Assembly: GCA_023415075.1 (NCBI GenBank)
Contig: JAEZLU010000100.1
Location: forward strand, 1-8,993
DNA length: 8,993 nucleotides
DNA from: Bacillota bacterium
Lineage (GTDB): Bacteria; Bacillota; Negativicutes; Sporomusales; UBA7701
Reading direction: 5' to 3'
In this document: in pieces, positions 1 to 6,124 of the stretch
Position numbering within the stretch: the first letter of the stretch is position 1
Layout: every line of letters starts with the position of its first letter
The notes under the pieces: model-generated
The model's database searches: none
What the model saw: only the letters and a program-made list of their open reading frames with translations
What the model was told of the DNA's origin: nothing
Made by a program: the position numbers and the translations under genes

Positions 1-467
1 GTGTCGCCGGCGATATACAGACTGGGCTCGCCGTCGGCCTGCAGCACATAGCCGGACACCGGCCCCATCTTCTCGGCCAGCGCGCCGCTGCCGTGGCGGC
101 CGCCGGTGCGGCAGAGCCGCAGGCCCCGCCACTCGACCGACTTTTCCACGGCCGTCGCCTGGCCGAAGCCCTGCCCCCGGAGTTTCTCCAGATCCGCCGG
201 CTGGCAGAAAACCGGCTTGTCCTTGGGCAGCCGCTCGGCCGCCGCCGCGTCGAAGTGGTCGCGGTGGGTATGGGTCAGCAGATAGGCGTCGGCGCCGAAG
301 ATCTCATTTTCATTCACCGGCAGCTCGACTAAAGGATTCCGGCGGTCGTTTGCGGAATTGTCAATAGGCGGCATCGACCCGGCCGGGCTGAGAATGGGAT
401 CGACCACCAGCCGCCGGCCGCCGATGCCGATAATCAGGGTTGCGTGCCGCATAAGGCGCAGCTCCAT
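1..467 (-). CDS. MBL-fold metallo-hydrolase, UlaG-like (partial, C-terminus outside window)
   Basis: Only the first 155 codons are visible; the gene runs off the left edge. The metallo-beta-lactamase signature is clear: THTHRDHFD at residues 65-73 (HxHxDH, giving H66, H68, D70 and H71 as metal ligands), a GGRHG loop with H125, and AGD ending at D155, the position of the bridging metal-ligand Asp. The opening strands (RHATLII, then LVVDPIL at residues 20-26) and the later MGPVSGY segment (134-140) resemble the COG2220/UlaG-like branch of Zn-dependent hydrolases. Family knowledge predicts a soluble, dinuclear-metal hydrolase; the substrate cannot be read from sequence. The ATG at 467 is chosen because GGAAGGTGAT lies just upstream on the minus strand. 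An internal Met at residue 6 is less well placed. It is divergent from the Lrp-type regulator at 590, with 122 nt between the starts. Confidence 0.88.
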   Translation of the reverse strand, partial: MELRLMRHATLIIGIGGRRLVVDPILSPAGSMPPIDNSANDRRNPLVELPVNENEIFGADAYLLTHTHRDHFDAAAAERLPKDKPVFCQPADLEKLRGQGFGQATAVEKSVEWRGLRLCRTGGRHGSGALAEKMGPVSGYVLQADGEPSLYIAGD

Positions 468-503
468 CTTGCATCACCTTCCGTTATAATTCTCCTATCA
501 CCA

Positions 504-532
504 TTGTAAACAAGACGGTCGTCAAATACGAT
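504..532 (+). promoter_or_regulatory. Possible sigma-A type promoter for the Lrp/Fe-S/EamA operon
   Basis: TTGTAA (504-509) and TACGAT (527-532) are separated by 17 nt and each match the -35 and -10 consensus at 4 of 6 positions, including the key T, A and final T of the -10. A start near 539 would leave a leader of about 50 nt before the ATG at 590. The stretch from 483 to 550 is clearly more AT-rich than its surroundings, as expected for a divergent promoter region. TTGT-AA-ACAA (504-513) is a short imperfect palindrome over the -35. I found no equally spaced promoter for the minus-strand hydrolase. Confidence 0.33.
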
Positions 533-589
533 AGCCGCGCGTAACAATTTGCCGGCGTTCACTTTCGCCGTGAAAGGAAATGGGCAAAG

Positions 590-1003
590 ATGATTGATGC
601 CACCGACCTCGCCATCATCGGCCTGCTGGCCGAAAATTCCCGCCGCCAGTGGAAGGAAATCGGCGCCAAGGTCCACCTTACCGGCCAGGCGGTCGCCGCC
701 CGCGTCCAGGCCCTCGAGGACGCCGGCCTGATCACCGGCTACACCGTCAAAACTGACGCTGCCAAGCTCGGCCGGCCGCTCAGGGCCTTCCTCACCGTCT
801 TTATGGCTAGCGCCAACCACACCGCCTTCCGCCGGCTTATCGACGAGGAGCCGGCCATCACCGCCGCCCACCGGATAAGCGGCGACGGCTGCTACTGGCT
901 GCAGGCCGACCTGGCCGACCACGCCGGCCTCGACGCCCTGCTGGAGAAAATCCTCGGCCACGGCAACTACCGCCTGCAACTTTCGATCAGCCCGATTAAA
1001 TAA
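590..1003 (+). CDS. Lrp/AsnC family transcriptional regulator
   Basis: This 137-residue protein is close to the usual length for Lrp/AsnC proteins (about 140-165). Residues 1-50 form the winged helix-turn-helix: MIDATDLAIIGLLAENSR begins it, and the recognition helix is around 30-47 (TGQAVAARVQALEDAGLI), followed by the 'ITGY' turn typical of the family. Residues about 64-135 fit the RAM/AsnC effector-binding domain, with the core strand and turn at SGDGCYWLQADLAD (97-110). Family members bind DNA as dimers or octamers and respond to amino acids or related small molecules; the effector here is unknown. The start at 590 has GAAAGGAAAT upstream. The stop codon (1001-1003) overlaps the SD of the next gene, and only 14 nt separate them, so the two are probably co-transcribed. 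It is a plausible autoregulator of this operon and of the divergent hydrolase (inference). Confidence 0.9.
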   Translation: MIDATDLAIIGLLAENSRRQWKEIGAKVHLTGQAVAARVQALEDAGLITGYTVKTDAAKLGRPLRAFLTVFMASANHTAFRRLIDEEPAITAAHRISGDGCYWLQADLADHAGLDALLEKILGHGNYRLQLSISPIK

Positions 1004-1017
1004 AGGAGGCATAAACC

Positions 1018-2118
1018 ATGGGCCACCTTGGCAGCGGCAAAACCGACGTCTTCCGGGCTTTGGCCGAGCGTCTCGACAAAAACCCGGTCGGCGCCCCCAT
1101 GAACGAAACGCTTATGCGGATTCTTCATACAATGTACAGTGAGCGGGAAGCGGCCATCGCCAGCCAGTTCCCTTCCGGCTTCATCACCCTCGACAAGCTG
1201 GCGGCCGCCAGCGGCCTCGACGGCGACCGGCTGGCCGCCGTCCTCGACGGCATGGCCGACAAAGGCCTGGTCATCGACATGCCGCGGGGCAACCGCGTTC
1301 TCTACGCCCTGTCGCCGCTGGTAGTAGGCTTCTTCGAGTACACCTTCATGCGGGTGACCGACAAGCTGCCCCAGCCGGCCCTGGCCGAGCTGTTCGAGCG
1401 CTATCTCCACGAGCGCGGCGTCGCCGAGGCCTTCTTCGGCGCCGACACGAAAATGTTCCAGGCCATGGCCTACGAAAGCGCCCTGCCGGCTGACATTACC
1501 TCCGAGGTCCTTGACTATGAGAAGGCTTCGGCCATGATCCGGGCCGCCGGCAAAGGAGCCCTGTCGATGTGCTTCTGCCGCCACCAGGCCCAACACCGGG
1601 GTACCGCCTGCGGCGCCCCGGTCGAGGCTGTCTGCACCTCGCTGGGGCTGGCCGCCGACTGGCTGATCCGCCGGGGGTTCGCCCGCCCGGCCGGCGCCGA
1701 TGAACTGCTGGCCGTCCTTGACCGCACCGAGGCCCTCGGCCTTGTCCATATCGCCGACAACGTCAGGAACAACCCGACCTTCATCTGCCACTGCTGCGGC
1801 TGCTGCTGCATGGTCCTGCGCAGCCTAAACGAGCACGGCGTCCAGTCCCTCCACCCCAGCAACTTCCTCGCCAGCGTCGACGCCACGGCCTGCAGCGGCT
1901 GCGGCCTGTGTGCCGGCCGCTGCCACATCAAGGCCATCGACGTCGCAGCCCCGTCGCCGGCCGCCGTTAATGCCGATCGTTGTCTGGGCTGCGGCGTCTG
2001 TGTCAAAAATTGTCCGCAGGGGGCTATCAGCCTGGTCCGCCGCCGCCAGGTACGCCAGCCGCCGCGGGACAAAACAGAATTAATGCTGGCAATCGCCAGA
2101 GAGAATAAGAAACTTTAA
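1018..2118 (+). CDS. Winged-helix / Cys-motif / 2x[4Fe-4S] ferredoxin-domain protein
   Basis: This is a 366-residue soluble protein with three recognisable regions. Residues about 28-100 look like a winged helix (TLDKLAAASGLDGDRLAAVL, then ADKGLVID). Residues 185-206 carry CFCRH...C198...C206, a C-x-C-x10-C-x7-C array, and CHCCGCCC (257-264) packs six Cys into eight residues. Residues 290-335 are a bacterial-ferredoxin domain with two CxxCxxCxxxC motifs (C292/C295/C298/C302 and C322/C325/C328/C332), each followed by hydrophobic strands, so two [4Fe-4S] clusters are expected. I recognise the architecture as a family common in anaerobic Firmicutes and deltaproteobacteria, annotated only as '4Fe-4S binding protein'; its role is unknown to me. 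A very strong SD (AAAGGAGG at 1001-1008) fixes the start. It sits between an Lrp-type regulator (14 nt) and an EamA transporter (17 nt). Electron transfer or Fe-S-based sensing are both possible. Confidence 0.85.
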   Translation: MGHLGSGKTDVFRALAERLDKNPVGAPMNETLMRILHTMYSEREAAIASQFPSGFITLDKLAAASGLDGDRLAAVLDGMADKGLVIDMPRGNRVLYALSPLVVGFFEYTFMRVTDKLPQPALAELFERYLHERGVAEAFFGADTKMFQAMAYESALPADITSEVLDYEKASAMIRAAGKGALSMCFCRHQAQHRGTACGAPVEAVCTSLGLAADWLIRRGFARPAGADELLAVLDRTEALGLVHIADNVRNNPTFICHCCGCCCMVLRSLNEHGVQSLHPSNFLASVDATACSGCGLCAGRCHIKAIDVAAPSPAAVNADRCLGCGVCVKNCPQGAISLVRRRQVRQPPRDKTELMLAIARENKKL

Positions 2119-2135
2119 AGAGACGTGATGAAAAA

Positions 2136-3026
2136 ATGCCGCAATATTACAAGGGCGTCGCCCTTGTTTTCCTTTCAGCTTTCGGCTTCGGCCTGCTGCC
2201 CATCTTCGCCATTTTTGCCTACCGCGAAGGCGCCAACGTCGCCACCCTCCTCTTCCTCCGCTTCACCTGCGCCGCCCTCCTGCTGTTCGCCTACCTGCGG
2301 CTGAAAGGCGAGCGGCTGTCCCTGACCAGCCGCCAGTGCGGCTTGCTGTTTTTGCTGGGCGGCGTCCTCTACTCGGCCCAGGCTTTTTGCTACTTCGCCT
2401 CGGTCGAGCTCATCCCGGCCTCGCTCACTGCCCTGCTCCTGTACACCTACCCCATCTTCGTCGCCCTGCTGGCCGGCGTCGTCGACAAAGAGCGGCTGAG
2501 CAGAGCTGAGCTTCTGGCTATCACGGTATCGTTGACCGGCCTGGTCTTCGTCCTCGGCGCCGCCCCGGCAGCCGTCAATATTACCGGCGTCCTGCTGGCC
2601 CTGGCGGCGGCAGTCGTCTACTCCGTCTATCTGGTGATAGGCACGCGGGTCGTCAAAGGCCTGTCGCCGCTGGCCACCAGCGCCTGCGTAGCCGCCTGGG
2701 CGGCCCTGTCGCTGCTCGTCACCGGCGGCGCCAGCGGCAGCCTGAACTTCAACCTCACGGCCACCGCCATTCTCGCCGTAGCCGGCATCGTCGCCTTTCC
2801 CACCATCATGGCCATGCTCACCCTGTTCCGCGGCCTTGACCTCATCGGTCCCACCCGCGCTTCGATCCTCAGCATGGTCGAACCCCTCATCACCTTTACC
2901 TTCGCCGCCCTGCTGTTCGGCGACCGCTTCACCCCGCCCCAGCTGGCCGGCGGCGCCGCCGTCCTCACCGGCGCGGCCCTGGTAATCAGGGCCCGCGGCC
3001 AGGGAAAAACCGCCGAAAAAAAATAA
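2136..3026 (+). CDS. EamA family transporter (drug/metabolite transporter superfamily)
   Basis: This is a 296-residue integral membrane protein with ten predicted helices in two EamA repeats. Repeat 1 has helices near 8-28, 36-55, 68-88, 96-115 and 124-142; repeat 2 has them near 150-170, 179-197, 210-228, 242-262 and 268-285. The hallmark segments at the repeat ends are present: LLYTYPIFVALLAG (101-114) and SMVEPLITFTFAALLFGD (246-263). Length and topology are standard for the family, and the short basic tail (RARGQGKTAEKK) should be cytoplasmic. Such carriers usually export amino acids, metabolites or drugs by proton exchange; the substrate is not readable. With an Lrp-type regulator two genes upstream, amino-acid or analogue export is an attractive inference. 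The SD is modest (AAAGAG at 2117-2122 and GTGAT at 2125-2129). An ATG at 2128 is out of frame. A terminator region follows the stop. Confidence 0.92.
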   Translation: MPQYYKGVALVFLSAFGFGLLPIFAIFAYREGANVATLLFLRFTCAALLLFAYLRLKGERLSLTSRQCGLLFLLGGVLYSAQAFCYFASVELIPASLTALLLYTYPIFVALLAGVVDKERLSRAELLAITVSLTGLVFVLGAAPAAVNITGVLLALAAAVVYSVYLVIGTRVVKGLSPLATSACVAAWAALSLLVTGGASGSLNFNLTATAILAVAGIVAFPTIMAMLTLFRGLDLIGPTRASILSMVEPLITFTFAALLFGDRFTPPQLAGGAAVLTGAALVIRARGQGKTAEKK

Positions 3027-3033
3027 CCCCTTA

Positions 3034-3051
3034 TCAAAAGGAGTTTACTCC
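3034..3051 (-). terminator. Possible small minus-strand terminator hairpin
   Basis: Read on the minus strand, GGAGT-AA-ACTCC (3051-3040) forms a 5-bp stem with a 2-nt loop and is followed directly by TTTTGAT. The stem is short and the loop tight, so on its own it would be weak. It lies just beyond the long hairpin at 3053-3117 and could act as a second stop for the Gate-protein operon. Confidence 0.28.
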
Positions 3052-3052
3052 A

Positions 3053-3117
3053 AAGGCCGTTCAGACCCCCCCGGCTGCTAGTCGTAACAACGCGAGCGGG
3101 GCTTTCTGAGCGGCCTT
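3053..3117. terminator. Long hairpin between convergent genes, probable bidirectional terminator
   Basis: The arms AAGGCCGTTCAGA (3053-3065) and TCTGAGCGGCCTT (3105-3117) pair over 13 positions with one G-T wobble. A 3x3 internal loop follows, then an inner CCCCG/CGGGG stem (3069-3073 with 3097-3101) that continues by two pairs across a single bulged G. The loop is about 18 nt. The element fills the 98-nt gap between the stop of the EamA gene (3026) and the stop of the minus-strand Gate gene (3125), where a shared terminator is expected. Neither side has a clean long T-run: the plus side reads ATACTTTCTATATT, while the minus side runs into the smaller hairpin with TTTT. Stem strength and position support the call more than the tail does. 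Confidence 0.6.
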
Positions 3118-3124
3118 ATACTTT

Positions 3125-4078
3125 CTATATTAACGACTTAGCCGCGAGAATAAGCATTGTCAGCATCACCGCCTGTGTCACCAGAAACCCGGTCAGGGCC
3201 ACCTTGACCCCCAGCCGGTGGCCGAATACGCCCACCGCCCTGGGCAGCGACGATGCGAACAGGTCATAGAAGTTGTGGAGGAGAGAAATGGTCAGCAGCA
3301 GCGGCGCCACCGCGGCTGCCGGCAGCGCACCGTCCCGCAGGGCCGCTCCCACCGCGGCCACGCCGCCGATCATACTGACAAGGCCGGTCCCGGCCAGCGT
3401 CAGCACGCCGGCATCCAGACCCAGCCGGGCCAGTACTGGCAGATAGTCGGTCAGTCGCTGCAGCCAGCCGGCCTTAATGAACAGCATGGCCACGAATGTC
3501 ATGCCGGCCATCCAGAGAGCCATACTGACAAAGGGCCGTCCCGTTTCCGCCAGCGCCGCCGCAGCCGCCGCCCGCCGGCTAACACCGGCCGTCGCCGCCG
3601 GCTCCTCGGCCGGGCATATAGCGACCGTCCGCCGCCGTATGCGGGCATAGACCGCCCCCAACAGGGAAATCACCAGGAATGCGGCGAAATAAATAGCCAG
3701 GAACCGCACGGCTATCTTCAGCGGATAAAGAGCCGTCATGATGGGTATAAAGGAAAAAATAAAAAATTGCAGCACCGAGGGCGCTTTGGCCACAAGATTG
3801 GCGGCCACCACTTCGCGGTCGGTAAGGCCGGCCTGCTCGCGTGCCACCGCCACCGCAGCCATCCCGGCCGTGCGGTCGCCCACCGCCAGCAGCACCGACA
3901 GGGCGCAGGCCGGCGGCAGGCCGCTCAGGGCAGTTACGGCAAAGAGCAGCCGCCGGCCGCCGCCGATACCGCGGCGGCCGAGATAGGCGGCCAAAAAAAG
4001 GCCGATATATACCGACGGCAGCACGCTTGCCATCACATCCAGGGTCGCCCAGGCGGCCGCAGCCAAATTTTCCGTCAT
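3125..4078 (-). CDS. Gate-domain (nucleoside recognition) integral membrane protein
   Basis: This is a 317-residue membrane protein with about eight hydrophobic segments, near residues 10-33, 44-66, 98-117, 122-145, 184-203, 222-245, 253-272 and 290-312. A soluble, Arg/Ala-rich linker lies at about 147-182. The first half carries the Gate-like pattern LSGLPPACALSVLLAVGD then RTAGMAAVAVA (51-80), followed by a helix with KAPSVLQFF (98-106). The second half repeats the idea in degenerate form (GTGLVSMIGGV, 230-240). Gate domains occur in nucleoside transporters, FeoB and the SpmA/SpmB sporulation proteins; the substrate here is unknown. Its ATG (4078-4076) overlaps the TGA of the upstream gene in an ATGA junction, which implies translational coupling. 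The SD AGGGGGG (4091-4085) is well placed. It is the last gene of a minus-strand operon with a DJ-1 protein and an unknown Cys-tailed protein. Confidence 0.75.
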   Translation of the reverse strand: MTENLAAAAWATLDVMASVLPSVYIGLFLAAYLGRRGIGGGRRLLFAVTALSGLPPACALSVLLAVGDRTAGMAAVAVAREQAGLTDREVVAANLVAKAPSVLQFFIFSFIPIMTALYPLKIAVRFLAIYFAAFLVISLLGAVYARIRRRTVAICPAEEPAATAGVSRRAAAAAALAETGRPFVSMALWMAGMTFVAMLFIKAGWLQRLTDYLPVLARLGLDAGVLTLAGTGLVSMIGGVAAVGAALRDGALPAAAVAPLLLTISLLHNFYDLFASSLPRAVGVFGHRLGVKVALTGFLVTQAVMLTMLILAAKSLI

Positions 4079-4902
4079 TTCCGGCCCCCCTGGCGGTAAA
4101 TGCAGCCCAGGTGGCTTTGGCAGCCGGGGCCGCCATGTTCACAGGACGGCAGGCTGGCGGCGTCGCCGCTAAGGCCGCAGCCGGCAAAACCGGCGATCAG
4201 CGAGAACGCCGCATCCACCTGGCCGGCTGCCCCCTCGATCAGCAGCGTCGTCGCTCCCTCGGCTCCCAGAATGCCGCCGGCGCCGATCGCCGTGGCCCGC
4301 ACGCCTGTCAGCAGCTCGAGGGCTTCCTTCTCGGTAACCACCCTGCCGAAGAGCGGCATCAGGCCGATCGCCATCCCCATCGACTTGTCGACCCGCTTGC
4401 GGCCAGCCTGCTGGCATATTTCGCCAATCGACCCAGGTATCAGCTTCTCCAGGCCGACGGCGATAATTGTCTGAACACCCTCCGAATACAGACAGCCTAA
4501 AGCCTGCCCGGCCAGACTGCCGCCGGCAAGGCCGGCCATCAGCCCGGCCACGCCGTGGCAATCGAGGGCGTTGGCCCCGGTTACGAAGACATCGGCCGGC
4601 CCCATCGCCGCCAGTTCGGCCGGCAGGCTGTCGTCCACCCGCCGCCAGTTGCCGCCCTCGACGACCACCAGATGGGGCGCATCGGCCCGGACCTTGGCCC
4701 CGCGGGCCCCGTCCGGCGTTATCCGTCCGCCCAGCCGGAGCGGCGGCACGCCAAGCAGCTCGGCCAGCGCCGATACGGTCGACCCTGACTTGAGAGCAAT
4801 TTTCCCCTGCCGCCTGGCGGCCTGCACCGCCGGCAGCTCGTACACCGCCCTGGCGATCAGCCGCTTGGCCGTCGCCGGCGGTACAACCACCTGGCCGATC
4901 AT
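4075..4902 (-). CDS. Conserved-looking protein of unknown function with Cys/His-rich C-terminal tail
   Basis: I do not recognise a named family for this 275-residue soluble protein. The body is Gly-rich and well ordered: GKIALKSGSTVSALAELLG (33-51), PADVFVTGANALDCHGVAG (102-120), IIAVGLEKLIPGSIGEI (146-162), and SMGMAIGLMPLFGRVVTEKEALELL (174-198), where 'GR...VTEKEA' looks like a fixed motif. The GSTVSALAELL turn and the ADVFVTGANALD strand recall the sugar-phosphate/CoA-binding loops of NagB/RpiA/CoA-transferase-like folds; this is a fold-level inference only. The tail (254-267) reads C-x-H-x4-C-x2-H-x2-C, a possible Zn or Fe-S ligand set, and C115, C137, C163 and C242 add further thiols. 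An in-frame upstream extension exists, but it would overlap the DJ-1 gene. The ATG at 4902, 13 nt after that gene's stop and behind AGGGTGGGG, is the sensible start. It ends in an ATGA overlap with the Gate gene. Confidence 0.8.
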   Translation of the reverse strand: MIGQVVVPPATAKRLIARAVYELPAVQAARRQGKIALKSGSTVSALAELLGVPPLRLGGRITPDGARGAKVRADAPHLVVVEGGNWRRVDDSLPAELAAMGPADVFVTGANALDCHGVAGLMAGLAGGSLAGQALGCLYSEGVQTIIAVGLEKLIPGSIGEICQQAGRKRVDKSMGMAIGLMPLFGRVVTEKEALELLTGVRATAIGAGGILGAEGATTLLIEGAAGQVDAAFSLIAGFAGCGLSGDAASLPSCEHGGPGCQSHLGCIYRQGGRK

Positions 4903-4915
4903 CGCCCCACCCTGC

Positions 4916-5473
4916 CTAACATTGGTACTCCATCTGGCGGGCGATGCTGTCCCGCGCCGCCGGGCCGGCCAGTTTTGCGCACAGGTACAAACCGAGATCG
5001 ATGCCGGACGTGACACCGCCGGCCGTGATGACTTTACCGGCGTCGACGATCCGCTCGCTGCGCACTTCGGCGCAAAACGGCTGCAGCGTTTCATAGGCCC
5101 GGCGGTGGGTGGTCGCCGGCAGCCCCTCAAGAAAGCCGGCCGCGCCCCACAGCAGGGAGCCGGTGCACACCGACACCTTCAGGGGACAATCGGCCGCCGT
5201 GGCCAGCCAGGCGAGAAAAGCGGCGTCGTTAATAAGTCGCCGGGTCCCGTAACCGCCGGGTATCACCACGATATCGTAGCCGGCCAGCGAGCCGCCGACC
5301 TTGTCCGGCACCAGCCCCAGGCCGGCGCTGTCGCGCACTGTCGGCTTGAAGGCGCAGATATCCCAGGAAATGTCGCTGATGAAGCCCATTGTCTTCAGCC
5401 TTGTCAGCGGGTCGTACACGCCCACCAGATCGATTGCCGTCATTTCGTTGAAAATAACGAAGGCAATTTTCAC
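4916..5473 (-). CDS. DJ-1/PfpI family protein, isonitrile hydratase-like
   Basis: This 185-residue protein is full length for the DJ-1/PfpI (class I glutamine amidotransferase-like) fold. The opening IAFVIFNEMTAIDLVGVYDPL (3-23) puts an Asp (D15) where isonitrile hydratase (InhA)-type members have their catalytic Asp. IVVIPGGYGTR (68-78) is the usual second strand and loop. SVCTGSLLWGAAG (101-113) is the nucleophile elbow with C103 and T104, and ATTHRR (120-125) and ITAGGVTSGIDLGLYL (149-164) complete the InhA-like pattern. Hydration of isonitriles is one known activity of this branch, but many members are uncharacterised, so the substrate is open. Translation starts at GTG (5473), fixed by GAGGTGA at 5484-5478. 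There is no signal peptide. It is the first gene of a three-gene minus-strand operon, divergent from the mug-type gene. Confidence 0.88.
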   Translation of the reverse strand: MKIAFVIFNEMTAIDLVGVYDPLTRLKTMGFISDISWDICAFKPTVRDSAGLGLVPDKVGGSLAGYDIVVIPGGYGTRRLINDAAFLAWLATAADCPLKVSVCTGSLLWGAAGFLEGLPATTHRRAYETLQPFCAEVRSERIVDAGKVITAGGVTSGIDLGLYLCAKLAGPAARDSIARQMEYQC

Positions 5474-5474
5474 T

Positions 5475-5513
5475 TTCTCACCTCAAATACTTTCCGAATC
5501 AGGTCAGTGAGAA
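5475..5513. repeat. Inverted repeat in the divergent DJ-1 / mug intergenic region
   Basis: TTCTCAC (5475-5481) and GTGAGAA (5507-5513) are perfect inverted arms of 7 bp separated by 25 nt. The left arm overlaps the SD of the minus-strand DJ-1 gene. The pair could be an operator half-site pair or a weak hairpin that covers that SD; a 7-bp match in this gap could also be chance. Confidence 0.3.
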
Positions 5514-5525
5514 GATATTCCCGTT

Positions 5526-5545
5526 GGCAGGCCGCCATTCCTGCC
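5526..5545 (+). repeat. Short hairpin just upstream of the mug SD
   Basis: GGCAGG (5526-5531) pairs with CCTGCC (5540-5545) around an 8-nt loop, with two further T-G wobbles outside. It ends only a few nt before the AAGGAG ribosome binding site (5550-5555) of the mug-type gene and leaves it free. It may be a 5'-leader structure, but such short GC hairpins are common in DNA of this composition. Confidence 0.25.
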
Positions 5546-5562
5546 GGAGAAGGAGTATACAT

Positions 5563-6072
5563 ATGCGAGAAGTTCGCGACGTTATCGGCCCCGATCTCGC
5601 CATCCTGTTCGTCGGCTTCAACCCCGGAGCCCGCTCGGCCATCACCGGCCACCATTTCGCCGGCCACTCCAACCGCTTCTGGAAGCTGCTGGCCGCCGCC
5701 GGTCTTACGCCTCGCCAGTTCCGGCCGGAAGAAGACGGCGACCTCCTGACTTTGGGCCTGGGCATAACCAACATCGTCGCCCGGCCTACCCGGGCGGCAG
5801 CTGAGATAACCGCCGAGGAGTACCGCCTTGGACGCGAAGACCTGCGGCGCAAGCTGGCCCGCTGGCAGCCGCGGATCGCCTGCTACGCCGGCATCGGCGT
5901 ATACCGCGAATTCGCCGGCCTCCGGGAAGTGGCCTGCGGCCGCCAGCCACAGTCGGTCGTCCCCGGAATCGTCGACTTCGTCGTCCCCTCGCCCAGCGGT
6001 CTCAATCGCATAACCTTCCAGGAACAACTCGCCTACTATTGGGAACTGCGCCGCCTGATGGCTGGCGAATAA
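5563..6072 (+). CDS. mug: G/U mismatch-specific uracil-DNA glycosylase, Mug/TDG family
   Basis: The protein has 169 residues, matching the roughly 165-170 of bacterial Mug. The catalytic-motif segment ILFVGFNPGARSAITGHHFA (14-33) carries GxNPG with N20, the residue that positions the attacking water in this family. GHSNRFWKLL (34-43) follows. The DNA-intercalating motif VPSPSGLNR (141-149) corresponds to the NPSGLSR-type loop of E. coli Mug. GLGITNIVARPTRAAAEI (65-82) is also typical. The enzyme excises uracil or other damaged pyrimidines mispaired with G, acting on the chromosome in base-excision repair. The frame stays open upstream to another ATG at 5524, but the ATG at 5563 is preceded by AAGGAG (5550-5555) at 7-nt spacing and starts where the family starts. 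It is divergent from the DJ-1 gene and followed by a 44-codon gene after 52 nt. Confidence 0.93.
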   Translation: MREVRDVIGPDLAILFVGFNPGARSAITGHHFAGHSNRFWKLLAAAGLTPRQFRPEEDGDLLTLGLGITNIVARPTRAAAEITAEEYRLGREDLRRKLARWQPRIACYAGIGVYREFAGLREVACGRQPQSVVPGIVDFVVPSPSGLNRITFQEQLAYYWELRRLMAGE

Positions 6073-6124
6073 GCCGGCGGCCGTCGGCAGAAAATAAACG
6101 AAAATATATGACAGGGGGACTAAC

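Noticed and set aside
1018..1044. GHLGSGKT at the N-terminus of the Fe-S protein matching a Walker A pattern
   Set aside because: It sits at residues 2-9 with no preceding beta strand or downstream Walker B. Relatives that I recall start similarly without the full pattern, so it is probably chance.
967..1791. A 274-codon minus-strand frame opposite the Fe-S protein
   Set aside because: The plus frame has two ferredoxin motifs and a perfect SD. The minus product has low-complexity Gly/Val/Ala composition typical of an antisense shadow.
1786..1809. CHCCGCCC as a heterodisulfide-reductase CCG domain
   Set aside because: The CCG domain needs widely spaced Cys flanking the CCG and a second CCG repeat; here the Cys are packed in eight residues, so I treat it as a different motif.
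3125..4078. Naming the Gate protein as spore maturation protein SpmA or SpmB
   Set aside because: SpmA and SpmB are each about 180-200 residues and adjacent to each other. This is a single 317-residue protein in a different neighbourhood.
3218..4099. A 293-codon plus-strand frame opposite the Gate gene
   Set aside because: The product is rich in Arg, His and Gln with no domain or membrane pattern, whereas the minus strand encodes a coherent 8-helix membrane protein with an SD and an ATGA coupling.
5524..5562. An upstream in-frame ATG at 5524 as the mug start
   Set aside because: It lacks an SD, would add 13 non-conserved residues, and would place the strong AAGGAG site inside the coding region.
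4571..5749. A 392-codon open frame on the plus strand
   Set aside because: It lies opposite the unknown and DJ-1 genes and runs into mug in another frame. It has no family features and is a by-product of GC-rich third positions in the real genes.
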